Part shown: piece by piece, positions 45,319 through 53,464 of the stretch
How the letters are laid out: each line of letters begins with the position of its first letter
Numbering within the stretch: the first letter of the stretch is position 1
Source of the DNA: Streptomyces sp. NBC_00258
GTDB taxonomy: Bacteria > Actinomycetota > Actinomycetes > Streptomycetales > Streptomycetaceae
Assembly (NCBI RefSeq): GCF_036182465.1
Contig: NZ_CP108081.1
Span: 1,116,001-1,180,000 of the forward strand
DNA: 64,000 nt
Reading direction: 5' to 3'
The notes under the pieces: model-generated
Told to the model about the DNA's origin: nothing
Databases searched by the model: none
The model's input: the letters and a program-made list of their open reading frames with translations, nothing else
Made by a program: the position numbers and the translations under genes

Positions 45319-45390
45319 CGGTACTACTCGCCACTGCCGTATTCGGTCCCGCAGTGCCGATGACATGCGAGTTTTCCCACCTAGCTTGAC
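45319..45390 (+). promoter_or_regulatory. Conserved promoter of the secreted lipase gene
   Basis: This region matches the exporter promoter at 40838-40909 block for block with identical spacers (GCGGTACTA, ATTCGGT, CCGCAGT, CCTAGCTTGA). TAGCTT is the likely -10. A leader of about 170 bp separates it from the ATG. Confidence 0.6.
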
Positions 45391-45558
45391 GGCAGGGTCG
45401 CACACGCCTCGTCCCCGCCGTGATCCGGGCACGCCTTCCACCTTCCCCAGCCGGCCCTGCCGGTCCCGCTCCAGGCACCGCCGCCCACCGCACACAGCCC
45501 CCTGCGCTGCGGTGCCCGCCCAGCAGTTGGTCATCCGTGACGACGACAGGAGAAACCC

Positions 45559-46506
45559 ATGGGACCGTATGCACGCACAGGTCTGGCCGGGATCGTGAGC
45601 TGCGGTGTTCTACTCACCGCCGTCCTCATCGGGCGGCCGGACGGCACCGGCAACGGCACCGACGACAACGCCAAGGACGAGCGACCGCAGCCTGGGCCCT
45701 ACGTCGCTCTCGGCGACTCCTACACCTCCGGCCCGAAGATCCCCCGACAGTCCAAAACACCGGCCGGCTGCGACCGTTCCGACCACAACTATCCGGCGGT
45801 GGTGGCACGCCAACTCGGAGTCACGGCTGCTGACTTCCGCGATGTCAGCTGCAGCGGTGCCACCATCACCGACCTCACCACGCCGCAGAAGACCTCCAAC
45901 GGCACCAACCCCGCCCAGCTTTCGGCCCTCTCGACGCGGACGCGGCTGGTCACCCTCGGCATCGGCGGCAACGACATCGGCTTCGGCTCGACGGTCACGA
46001 AATGCGTCACGATGGGCGCGATGTACCGTGCGATCCGCAGCGATCGCCTCTTCTCCGACGATGCGCCCTGTAAAAAGCAGTACGTCGACGGCGGCACCGA
46101 CGAAGTTGCACAGAAGATCCAGACGGCCGGCCGAAAGCTGTCCGCGGTGCTGGCCGAGATCGAACAGCGGGCGCCGAAGGCCCGGGTCTACGTCGTCGGC
46201 TATCCGGTGATCCTGCCCGCCGAAGGAAAAGGCTGCGGCAGGGAACTGCCCCTCGCGCCCGGTGACGCGACCTACCTGCACGGCAAGGGGAATCAGCTCA
46301 ACACCATGCTTCGCGCGCAGGCTGAGGCCGCCGGAGCGACGTACGTCGACACCTACTCCCCGTCCGTCGGCCACGACGCCTGCTCCGCGCAGAAGACCCG
46401 CTGGATCGAGCCCCTGCGGCCCAGCAGCCCGGCCGCCGCCGTCCACCCGAACGCGCGCGGCGAGAAAGGCATGGCCGACGCCGTGCTCCGTGCGATCGAC
46501 GCTTGA
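45559..46506 (+). CDS. Secreted SGNH/GDSL lipase
   Basis: The 315-residue protein has an N-terminal signal sequence or anchor (residues 6-25), a short acidic linker and an SGNH fold: block I GDSYTSGPKIP with the nucleophilic Ser, block III IGGNDIGF with Gly and Asn ligands, and block V HPNARGEKGM with the catalytic His. Six cysteines fit the disulfide pattern of Streptomyces extracellular lipases. The ATG at 45559 follows CAGGAG. Its promoter matches that of the MMPL exporter gene, so the two are probably coregulated. Confidence 0.9.
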   Translation: MGPYARTGLAGIVSCGVLLTAVLIGRPDGTGNGTDDNAKDERPQPGPYVALGDSYTSGPKIPRQSKTPAGCDRSDHNYPAVVARQLGVTAADFRDVSCSGATITDLTTPQKTSNGTNPAQLSALSTRTRLVTLGIGGNDIGFGSTVTKCVTMGAMYRAIRSDRLFSDDAPCKKQYVDGGTDEVAQKIQTAGRKLSAVLAEIEQRAPKARVYVVGYPVILPAEGKGCGRELPLAPGDATYLHGKGNQLNTMLRAQAEAAGATYVDTYSPSVGHDACSAQKTRWIEPLRPSSPAAAVHPNARGEKGMADAVLRAIDA

Positions 46507-46618
46507 ACGCCCGTAGGAAACAGGGGACTTCCAGCCGTCGGCGGCTGGCCTGCCCGATCCACCCCGCCCTGCCGCACTCGTTGCCGGGATGGCGCCCCAC
46601 AGGAAGAACTCCGGCAGC

Positions 46619-47281
46619 ATGCCCACCGTTCTCATTGTCAACGACCGGAAGCTGCACCGCCTCAGCTACCGCCTTCTGCTGGATTCCGAGCCAGACCTGA
46701 ACGCGGTCGGCGAGGCAGCCGGCGGTGCCGAGGCGATCCGTATGACCGCCGCGCTTCTCCCGGACGTCGTCCTCATGCACATCCTCAAGCCCAGCACGGA
46801 GTCGATCGACACCGTCCGCTGCATCGCACGCGGTGACAGCCCGTCCCGCTCCCGCGTACTGCTGCTTGCCCCGGCCGGGCTCGACGGGTACGCCTGGGCC
46901 GCGCTGGCGGCCGGCGCCGACGCACTGCTCCCGGAGCACACCGCCCCGCACGAGCTGACCGCAAGCATCCGCGCGGTGGCGGCCGGAGGCGCCGTCATCC
47001 CGCCCGATCTCACCTGCCCACTCATCGACACCGTCCGACGACGGCCTTCTGTCTCCACGACCCTGCCGACGGAACGACTCGACGCACTCACCGAACGTGA
47101 ACGCCAGGTCCTTGCCACCGTCGCCTCCGGCTGGAGCACCACCGAGATCGCCGAACGCCTCTCCCTCGCCGAGTCCACCGTCAAGTCACACGTGGGCAGC
47201 ATCCTCACCAAGATCGGAGTCCGGGACCGGGTCCAGGCCGTGAACCTTGCCTACGACACCGGCCTCGTCAGGCCTTCCTGA
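46619..47281 (+). CDS. Atypical LuxR-type response regulator lacking the phospho-acceptor Asp
   Basis: The 220-residue protein has the NarL layout, but key receiver residues are changed. The acidic pair is VNDRKL instead of DD, the phospho-site reads VVLMHILKP with His in place of Asp, and the conserved Lys is Glu in ALLPEHT. The C-terminal HTH is intact (LTERERQVLATVASGWSTTEIAERL). It therefore cannot be phosphorylated in the normal way. The ATG at 46619 begins the receiver; an in-frame ATG at 46589 is possible. It overlaps the convergent DedA gene by 31 bp. Confidence 0.85.
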   Translation: MPTVLIVNDRKLHRLSYRLLLDSEPDLNAVGEAAGGAEAIRMTAALLPDVVLMHILKPSTESIDTVRCIARGDSPSRSRVLLLAPAGLDGYAWAALAAGADALLPEHTAPHELTASIRAVAAGGAVIPPDLTCPLIDTVRRRPSVSTTLPTERLDALTERERQVLATVASGWSTTEIAERLSLAESTVKSHVGSILTKIGVRDRVQAVNLAYDTGLVRPS

Positions 47282-47931
47282 GCATGGACGGAGGACTTCG
47301 CGGAGGGCTCGGACGCAGGTCCCTGGGTCGGAGGAGACGGGCGGCGCCTGCTTCGCCACAGCAGCGCGCCCCCGATCGCCATCAGGACGACCAGGGCGAG
47401 GGCAGGGCCGCCCAGCATGAGGACGCGCTGGAGAGAGGTCGCGGCGGCGTAGCCGACACCCGCTTCCGCTGTGGCCCACACACAAGCGGCGATGACGCTG
47501 TACGGAGCGATGCACCGGTAGCGCAGGCGGGTCGCGCCCGCGGAGTGCGGGGCGAGGGTGCGCATCACCGGCAGGAAGCGGGCCACGAAGACCGCTCGGC
47601 CGCCGTGGCGCCTCATCAGCGTCTCGGCCCGGCCCCATGCGGCATCCGGAATACGACGGCCCATGGCGCCGCCGCGCAGCCGGTCACCGAGATACCTGCC
47701 GGTGCGGTGGGCGAGAAAGTCACCCACCACCACGGCGCCGACTGCGGCTGCGATGACGAGAAGAAGGCTGACCTGGCCGGTGCGGGCCAGCGCGCCGGCG
47801 GTCAGGAGCAGGGTCAGCGTCGGGATGAAAGCGCCGACGAGAAGGATCGACTCGGCCAGGACAGCGGCGGCCACCACCATGTACGCCGAGGCCGGGGAGA
47901 TGTGGCCGAGGAGGTCGGAGAGCGCGTTCAC
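47251..47931 (-). CDS. DedA-family membrane protein
   Basis: The 226-residue protein has the DedA (SNARE-associated) pattern: an N-terminal re-entrant helix (AYMVVAAAVLAESILLVGAF, P-T-L), GDFLAHRTGRYLGDRL, and the family's RFLPVMRTLAPHSAGAT. DedA proteins are linked to phospholipid translocation and envelope integrity. The GTG at 47931 overlaps the stop of the upstream methyltransferase (GTGA), so both are made together. The pairing suggests lipid head-group methylation with membrane transport (inference). Confidence 0.88.
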   Translation of the reverse strand: MNALSDLLGHISPASAYMVVAAAVLAESILLVGAFIPTLTLLLTAGALARTGQVSLLLVIAAAVGAVVVGDFLAHRTGRYLGDRLRGGAMGRRIPDAAWGRAETLMRRHGGRAVFVARFLPVMRTLAPHSAGATRLRYRCIAPYSVIAACVWATAEAGVGYAAATSLQRVLMLGGPALALVVLMAIGGALLWRSRRRPSPPTQGPASEPSAKSSVHAQEGLTRPVS

Positions 47932-48653
47932 CGCCGCGCCTCGACGGACTGCTGCTCGGGGTGGTCCGCGGAGACGTGGGGTCGTTGCAGATGCCAGACG
48001 TAGGCGGGAGGAACGTTGGCCCACACCGTCCAGCGGCCCGTGGCGTAGGTGCGCTGATAGGCGCCCATGATCTCGTCCACGGCGGCGTGGCGGCGGGCCT
48101 CGGCTCGCGATGCCGTCAGGGCACGGGCCTTGCAGGTGCCGAGGTAGGCGAAGTAGGTCAGCGTGCCGCCGGGGTGGAGGAGTTCCATGTAGCGGGCCAT
48201 GATGCGCTCGACCTGCGCGGGCGTGAAGTTGGTCAGGGGCAGCCCGGAGACGATGACGTCGTACCGCTGGTCGGTGTCGAGCTGCTCGACGTAGGTCTGA
48301 TGCACGTTCACCTGCGCAGACGTGGCTGTCAGGTGCGAGTGTGTGGTGACGAGACGGCGCAGTCGCTCGGCGAAACGCGGGTTGGCCTCCACGACGTCCA
48401 GGCGGCTGCCCCGGGACAGCCGCGGTATCAGGGCCCGGGTGACCGGGCCGGTGCCGGCGCCGGCTTCCAGAACTGCCAGCGGGTGGGGCGCCTGAGCCCG
48501 TACGGGGTCGGTGAGCACGCGGGCCAGCGCCTTGCCGCTGGGGGCTATGGCACCCGTGGTACGCAGATCACGGGCTGCCTCGATCAGGAACATCCAGCCT
48601 TCGGCGTTGCGCTGCACCAGGACACGGTCGTGGGAGGTGGTCCAGTCGTTCAT
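47928..48653 (-). CDS. Class I SAM-dependent methyltransferase, phospholipid N-methyltransferase-like
   Basis: The 241-residue enzyme has motif I as VLEAGAGTGPVTRALIPRL, an acidic end of strand 2 in LDVVEANPRFAE, motif IV as YDVIVSGLPLTNF and a C-terminal LLHPGGTLTYFAYLG. The VSGLPLxNF motif and overall layout match PmtA-type phosphatidylethanolamine N-methyltransferases, although other substrates are possible. It is the first gene of a two-gene operon with DedA. Its upstream region contains a palindrome shared with the divergent kinase operon. Confidence 0.8.
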   Translation of the reverse strand: MNDWTTSHDRVLVQRNAEGWMFLIEAARDLRTTGAIAPSGKALARVLTDPVRAQAPHPLAVLEAGAGTGPVTRALIPRLSRGSRLDVVEANPRFAERLRRLVTTHSHLTATSAQVNVHQTYVEQLDTDQRYDVIVSGLPLTNFTPAQVERIMARYMELLHPGGTLTYFAYLGTCKARALTASRAEARRHAAVDEIMGAYQRTYATGRWTVWANVPPAYVWHLQRPHVSADHPEQQSVEARR

Positions 48654-48707
48654 GAATTTGACGCTAGAAAGCCGCGCCCGGCATCAGATCCGCCGTTCTG
48701 CGACGGC

Positions 48708-48731
48708 GTCCCCCTACGAAAGTAGGGGGAC
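48708..48731. promoter_or_regulatory. Palindromic operator between divergent operons
   Basis: GTCCCCCTAC and its perfect complement flank GAAA, giving a 24-bp site with 10-bp arms. It lies 55 bp from the methyltransferase start and about 20 bp before the kinase start. The core CTACGAAAGTAG could be the binding site of the adjacent NarL-type regulator. Confidence 0.6.
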
Positions 48732-48750
48732 GGGCAGCGCCGATCGTCAG

Positions 48751-49938
48751 ATGGAAGGGAGCGTGAGTCTGTCTAGGATCGCGAAGGTGAGCAGGAGCAA
48801 GGCCTCAAGGTGGGCAGCGGCCGCCGGACGTGCAGGACTCGTGGCGTTTCTCGCACTGGCCGCCGCGGTGAACGGTGCGTCGATCAGCGGCGGTCAGTAC
48901 CTGGCCCCGGTCATCGCCTCCGCGGTGGTGTGCGCGGTGGCTGTGCTCGTGCCGCGGCTGAGATGGCCTCTCGCTCCGTTCCTGGTCACCGCGGTCACCG
49001 CGTGGTGGGGATGGCTCACGGTGCCGCTGCTGGGCATCGTCATGTTCGACCTGGCCGTGGCACGCCGGATGCGGGTGGCGTTGGGCTGCGCCGCCGTGGC
49101 GCTGGGTGCCAATCTGTTCGGCTACCCGGCAACTCGGGTGTGGGCCGACCAGCGGTATGTGTCCGCGCTGTTCGTGCTGCTGCTCGGCGTCGTCGTCGGA
49201 CTGTGGCTCGGCAACCGGCGCCGCCTGCTCCAGGCGCTGGCAGCCGACGTCGAGCACCTGCGAATCGAGGCGCAACTGCGCGAGGAGGCGGCCCGCATCG
49301 CGGAACGGTCCCGTATCGCCGCCGAGATGCACGACGTCCTGGCCCACCGCCTGAGCCTGATCGCCCTGCACACCGGTGTCCTGTCCACGAAGAGCGACAT
49401 GCTGCCCGCACCGGTCACCGAACGCCTCGGACTGCTGCGCACGACGTCCGTCGAGGCCCTCACCGATCTGCGCGACGTCCTCGGTGTGCTGCGCGGGCCC
49501 GACGCCACGCCGACCAGCACCGCCCTCACGCCTGTGATGAGGGCAGTGGGGGAACTGGCCGACGAGGCCCGCACCGCCGGCCAGCACATCGAGCTGACCA
49601 CCGACGGCCTTCCCGAGCGGGCTCCGACAACCCACCGCCTGGCCGTGTACCGCATCGTCCAGGAGGCGCTGACCAATGCCCGCAAGCACGCCGACGGCGC
49701 TCCGGTGACCGTACGTATCGACTACGGGCCGCCCGCCACACTCGTCGAGGTCACCAACCCCCCTGGCACTCCCCGCACGGACACCGTCGGGAGCGGGTAC
49801 GGACTCGTCGGCCTGCGTGAACGCGTCACCGCCCTGGGCGGGCGCCTGGACTCCGGACCGGCCGGCGCGGGTGCCTGGCGGCTGGCCGCACGCATCCCCC
49901 ACCCCGCCGGCATCGAAGAGAACGGCACCCCCACATGA
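48751..49938 (+). CDS. Sensor histidine kinase (HisKA_3)
   Basis: From the ATG at 48751 the kinase has 395 residues. Four to five helices span about 25-165. The phospho-acceptor His lies in AAEMHDVLAHRLSLIALHTG. The N box is YRIVQEALTNARKHA and the G2 region GSGYGLVGLRERV. In-frame GTG codons at 48763 and 48787 are alternative starts, the latter with AGGA 8 nt upstream. The stop overlaps the regulator start (ATGA). The kinase resembles DesK-type sensors of membrane state, which suits the divergent lipid operon. Confidence 0.9.
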   Translation: MEGSVSLSRIAKVSRSKASRWAAAAGRAGLVAFLALAAAVNGASISGGQYLAPVIASAVVCAVAVLVPRLRWPLAPFLVTAVTAWWGWLTVPLLGIVMFDLAVARRMRVALGCAAVALGANLFGYPATRVWADQRYVSALFVLLLGVVVGLWLGNRRRLLQALAADVEHLRIEAQLREEAARIAERSRIAAEMHDVLAHRLSLIALHTGVLSTKSDMLPAPVTERLGLLRTTSVEALTDLRDVLGVLRGPDATPTSTALTPVMRAVGELADEARTAGQHIELTTDGLPERAPTTHRLAVYRIVQEALTNARKHADGAPVTVRIDYGPPATLVEVTNPPGTPRTDTVGSGYGLVGLRERVTALGGRLDSGPAGAGAWRLAARIPHPAGIEENGTPT

Positions 49939-50585
49939 TCCGCACCATGATCGTCGACGACGACGCCCTGGTCCGCCTCGGCCTGGCCGACCTCCTGGAC
50001 GGCGACCCCGGCATCGAAGTCGTCGCCCAGGCCCCCGACGGCCTCAAGGCCATCGAACTGGCCACCGCCCACCGCATCGACGTCGCCCTCGTCGACGTAC
50101 GCATGCCCCGCATGGACGGCATCACCGCCACCGCCCGCCTGCGAGCCCTCCCCCACCCGCCGAAGGTGATCACCCTGACCACCTTCGACCTCGACGAGTA
50201 CGTCTACGACGCCCTCGCCGCCGGGGCCGACGGCTTCCTGCTCAAGGACACCGACCCAGCCGAAATACTGCGCGCCGTCCATCTGGTGGCCGCCGGCTCA
50301 GCGATGCTCCACCCCACCGCCGCCCGCCGTCTCATCGACCGTTACCACGCGGCCAACCAGCCCGAAGCAACCGCTGCCAAGGCCCGGCTGGAACGGCTCA
50401 CCCCCCGCGAACGCGACGTGCTCACCCTGCTAGCCCACGGCGACACCAACGCCGACATCGCCACCCGCCTCGCCATGCGCGAGAGCACCGTCAAGGCCCA
50501 CGTCAGCCGTGTCCTGACCGCGCTGGAAGTCACCAACCGCGTCCAGGCCGCCCTGATTGCCCGCGACGCGGGACTAACTGCCTGA
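49935..50585 (+). CDS. NarL/LuxR-type response regulator
   Basis: The 216-residue regulator has an intact receiver: VDDD acidic cluster, phospho-acceptor Asp in VALVDVRMPRMDG, Thr in TLTTFDLDEYVY and Lys in GFLLKDTDP. The HTH is LTPRERDVLTLLAHGDTNADIATRLAMRESTVKAHV. It is coupled to the kinase by a four-base overlap. The palindrome at 48708-48731 is the nearest candidate target. Confidence 0.92.
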   Translation: MIRTMIVDDDALVRLGLADLLDGDPGIEVVAQAPDGLKAIELATAHRIDVALVDVRMPRMDGITATARLRALPHPPKVITLTTFDLDEYVYDALAAGADGFLLKDTDPAEILRAVHLVAAGSAMLHPTAARRLIDRYHAANQPEATAAKARLERLTPRERDVLTLLAHGDTNADIATRLAMRESTVKAHVSRVLTALEVTNRVQAALIARDAGLTA

Positions 50586-50759
50586 CGAGCGAAGGCCGGG
50601 AACACGGAAGGCGTGGTCCGTCAGCCTCTACGCGGTGCCGAGGCTGTCGATCCTCCGCTGCCTCACGTGACGCTGCTGCCCCGTGGGCGCGGTTTTGGTG
50701 GGCGGACAGCGGGCAGACCGCCGCCAGGGCAACGTCGGTCACCTCGGCATGATCCAGGG

Positions 50760-51425
50760 TCAGGCTTCGATGAGGCCGGCGCGGATCGCGTAGCGGGTGA
50801 GCTCCAGGCGGTCGCGCAGGCCGAGTTTGTGCAGCAGGTTCGCCCGGTGCCGGTGGACGGTCTTGATGCTGATGAAGAGCATCTCGGCGATCTCCTTGGA
50901 GGAGTGGCCTTCGGCCACGAGTTTGAGGACCTCTTCCTCGCGCGCGGTCAGTACCTGATCGGGCGGTTCCTCTCCGTGGCGGACCCGGTCGAGATAGTTG
51001 CGGATGAGCGCGGTGACCGCGCCCGGATACAGAAAGGGCTCGTCGCGCATGGCGGCCCGGCAGGCGGCGACCAGGTCGCGGTCGGCCACGGACTTCAGCA
51101 CGTAACCGCTGGCGCCGGCCTTCAGCGCCTGGAAGAAATACTGCTCGTTGTCGTGCATCGTCAGCATCAGCACACGCACGCCGGGCTTCAGCGCGGCGAG
51201 TTCGCGTGCGGCCTGCAGACCGGTCATCCGAGGCATCGCGATGTCCAGCACTGCCAGGTCGACCTCATGGGTGCGGGCAAGTTCGATGGCCTCCGCGCCG
51301 TCCCCGGCCTCGGCGACGACCTCGAGATCCGGCTCCCGGTCGAGGATGAGTCGCACCCCGCGGCGTACCAGCGCGTGGTCGTCGGCAAGAAGGATACGGA
51401 TCACGGGTGTGTCGGGCGTGGTCAT
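50760..51425 (-). CDS. NarL/LuxR-type response regulator
   Basis: The 221-residue regulator has LLADDHALVRRGV, phospho-acceptor Asp in LAVLDIAMPRMTG, Thr in MLTMHDNEQYF and Lys in SGYVLKSVAD. The HTH is LTAREEEVLKLVAEGHSSKEIAEML. It is convergent with the regulator at 49935-50585 and overlaps the upstream kinase gene by four bases (51422-51425). It is a complete, canonical two-component partner. Confidence 0.92.
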   Translation of the reverse strand: MTTPDTPVIRILLADDHALVRRGVRLILDREPDLEVVAEAGDGAEAIELARTHEVDLAVLDIAMPRMTGLQAARELAALKPGVRVLMLTMHDNEQYFFQALKAGASGYVLKSVADRDLVAACRAAMRDEPFLYPGAVTALIRNYLDRVRHGEEPPDQVLTAREEEVLKLVAEGHSSKEIAEMLFISIKTVHRHRANLLHKLGLRDRLELTRYAIRAGLIEA

Positions 51426-52375
51426 GGCTGCTTCCTGAGGAGAGGGACGGTCAGCCGGACCTGCGTGCCGGCCGGCGGCTGGGAGGTGACGTCCAGCGTG
51501 GCCCCGATCAGCAGGGCCCGCTCGCGCATTCCGCGGATCCCTGCCCCTTCACGGGCGATTCCGGTTCCCCGGCCGTCGTCGACGACGGACAGCACCACCG
51601 CTCCGTCGGTGTGGTGCAGGCTCACCTCGACCTGGCCGGCCTCGGCGTGGCGGGCCGCGTTGGTCAGGGCTTCCTGGGCGACGCGGTAGAGCACCAGTTC
51701 CGTCTCCGCGTCCAGTACGGGCAGGTCGGTATCGAAGCGCCGCAGTACGCGCAGTCCGGCGTGCGTGGCGAACTCGGTGGTCAGCGAGGTCAGGCCACTG
51801 ATCAGGCCGAGATCCTCCAGCACGCCCGGCCGCAGCCGACGCACCAGACGGCGCACCTCGTCCAGGCTCCCGCGGGTGATCTCCTGCGCTTGCTGCAGCT
51901 CGTCCCGCAGGGGGCCGTCCGCCTCGTCCGCGGCGCGCTTGAGCGACAGCAGGATCGCGGTCATGCTCTGGCCGACCTCGTCGTGCAGTTCCTGGGCGAT
52001 GCGGCGCCGTTCGGCTTCTTGCGCGAGCAGGATGCGGGCGCTGCTGGTGACCCGCTCGTGCTCCAGTCGTCCGAGCATGGCGTTGAAGGTGCGGATCAGT
52101 TCGGCGGTCTCGCTGCGGCGCCCTTCCGGCAGCCGCTGCCCGGGGCGCAACAGGTCGACGGTCGTCATCAGCCGGGTGAGCCGGTCGAGCGGGGCCAGGC
52201 CGATCCGCAGCAGGGCCGCGTTGGCGACCAGCATGACGACCAGCCCGGCCACGAGGATGACGGCCTCGGTGAGCACCACCGGCACGGAGACGGTCACCGG
52301 AGCCCACAGAAGCAGTGCGGTGGCGCCCCCCAGCACTACCGCGTTGAGCGCGAAGATCCGCCAGAACAAGGACAC
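51422..52375 (-). CDS. Sensor histidine kinase with HAMP domain
   Basis: Starting at the GTG at 52375, after AAAGGAAGG, the 317-residue kinase has two N-terminal helices (FALNAVVLGGATALLLW, VILVAGLVVMLVANAALL), a HAMP-like linker (RIGLAPLDRLTRLMTTVDLL), a HisKA_3 His in RIAQELHDEVGQSMTAILL, N box YRVAQEALTNAARHA and GIRGMRERALLIGA. There is almost no extracytoplasmic loop, so sensing is probably membrane-intrinsic. The frame is open to 52741, but the upstream part has no coding signature. Confidence 0.88.
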   Translation of the reverse strand: MSLFWRIFALNAVVLGGATALLLWAPVTVSVPVVLTEAVILVAGLVVMLVANAALLRIGLAPLDRLTRLMTTVDLLRPGQRLPEGRRSETAELIRTFNAMLGRLEHERVTSSARILLAQEAERRRIAQELHDEVGQSMTAILLSLKRAADEADGPLRDELQQAQEITRGSLDEVRRLVRRLRPGVLEDLGLISGLTSLTTEFATHAGLRVLRRFDTDLPVLDAETELVLYRVAQEALTNAARHAEAGQVEVSLHHTDGAVVLSVVDDGRGTGIAREGAGIRGMRERALLIGATLDVTSQPPAGTQVRLTVPLLRKQP

Positions 52376-52713
52376 CGGGACGACGCCTTCCTTTGGTGAC
52401 ACGGTTTTACCTCTGCTGTCGGTCACCGCGCACCCCGAGCATGAGCTGCGGCCACTGGTCTGTACCGGCCTGTTGCCCAGCCTGCCCTCTCCCGGTTCCA
52501 GCGTCGATGGGCTCCAATGCCCATTTCCCGGATCTGGCCTGCCCACGCCGCGATGGGCCCTGGGACATGCCGTAGATGGGTATCGCGCCCGATGGGTTTT
52601 GCGCGGCATTGCGGCCACGGTGGAGGCATGAACCGCCACCCGTGATTTCGGGCCCTGGCCCCGAACGACTCCCCTGCCCGGCGCGATCCGCCCCGTTGAA
52701 AGTAGGAGCCACC
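52376..52713. other. Divergent promoter region, no gene
   Basis: This lies between the minus-strand kinase and the plus-strand DksA-like gene. No palindrome or repeat was noticed. Confidence 0.4.
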
Positions 52714-53040
52714 ATGTCACTCGATACGCCCCAGGCCGCAACCCGCCTTGAGCGGCTGACGGCGCACGAGGCCCGCCAGCGTCTCGAACACGAACGCGCC
52801 TCCCGCCTCACGCAGCTGCGGGCCATCGACGAGGCCGGGCCGAACGCGGAGGAACAGGTGCTGTCTGCGCAGAAAGACACCCTCCGTCGGGTCCTCGCCC
52901 AGGTCGAGGCCGCGTTCGCCCGCGTCCAGGACGGCAGCTACGGCATCTGTCAGGGCTGCTCCAAGCCCATCCCGGTCGAGCGCCTGGAAATCCTGCCCTA
53001 CACGCAGTTCTGCGTCCCCTGCCAGCGCAACGCCGACTGA
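52714..53040 (+). CDS. DksA/TraR-like zinc-finger protein, copy 1
   Basis: The 108-residue protein is a long helical hairpin followed by a C4 zinc finger (GICQGCSKPI and FCVPCQRNA). This is the DksA/TraR C-terminal signature, with PVERLEILPYTQ between the pairs. DksA-type proteins bind the RNA polymerase secondary channel and modulate the stringent response; whether this small version does so is unknown. The ATG at 52714 follows AGGAG. A second copy follows immediately. Confidence 0.87.
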   Translation: MSLDTPQAATRLERLTAHEARQRLEHERASRLTQLRAIDEAGPNAEEQVLSAQKDTLRRVLAQVEAAFARVQDGSYGICQGCSKPIPVERLEILPYTQFCVPCQRNAD

Positions 53041-53086
53041 CGACCCCCCGTCCGCCCTCCGTCTCCAGCCCTGCCCAAGGGGTGAA

Positions 53087-53464
53087 ATGGTGAACCACCA
53101 GATCATCGACGACGACCGCAGCACGACCCCGTCGATCGAAGACCTCGCCGCACTGCGCGAGATCCTGCATGAACAACGGCTCTTCCGCCAGGATCAGCTG
53201 CGGCAGCTCTCGGCAGCCGCCACGACCCGCACCGACGCGTTGCGCGACCGGCAGGCCACCTCCCAGCTCGAGGTCCGCGTCAAGCTCGCCGCTTCCGCCC
53301 GTATGGTCCTGGCCGATGTGGAAGCCGCCCTCGCGCGGATGGACCAGGGCCGCTACGGCTCCTGCCACCTGTGCCGCCGACCTATCGCGCGCGAACGACT
53401 GATGATCGTGCCGCAGGCCCGCTACTGCGCCCGCTGCCAACAGGTCAGGGAGGCCGGCCGGTGA
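53087..53464 (+). CDS. DksA/TraR-like zinc-finger protein, copy 2
   Basis: The 125-residue protein repeats the layout of copy 1: a helical N-terminal part of about 85 residues (LREILHEQRLFRQDQLRQL) and a C4 finger (GSCHLCRRPI and YCARCQQV). Its stop overlaps the start of the MreB-like gene (GTGA, 53461-53464). The tandem arrangement in one operon points to heteromeric or specialised roles (inference). Confidence 0.85.
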   Translation: MVNHQIIDDDRSTTPSIEDLAALREILHEQRLFRQDQLRQLSAAATTRTDALRDRQATSQLEVRVKLAASARMVLADVEAALARMDQGRYGSCHLCRRPIARERLMIVPQARYCARCQQVREAGR

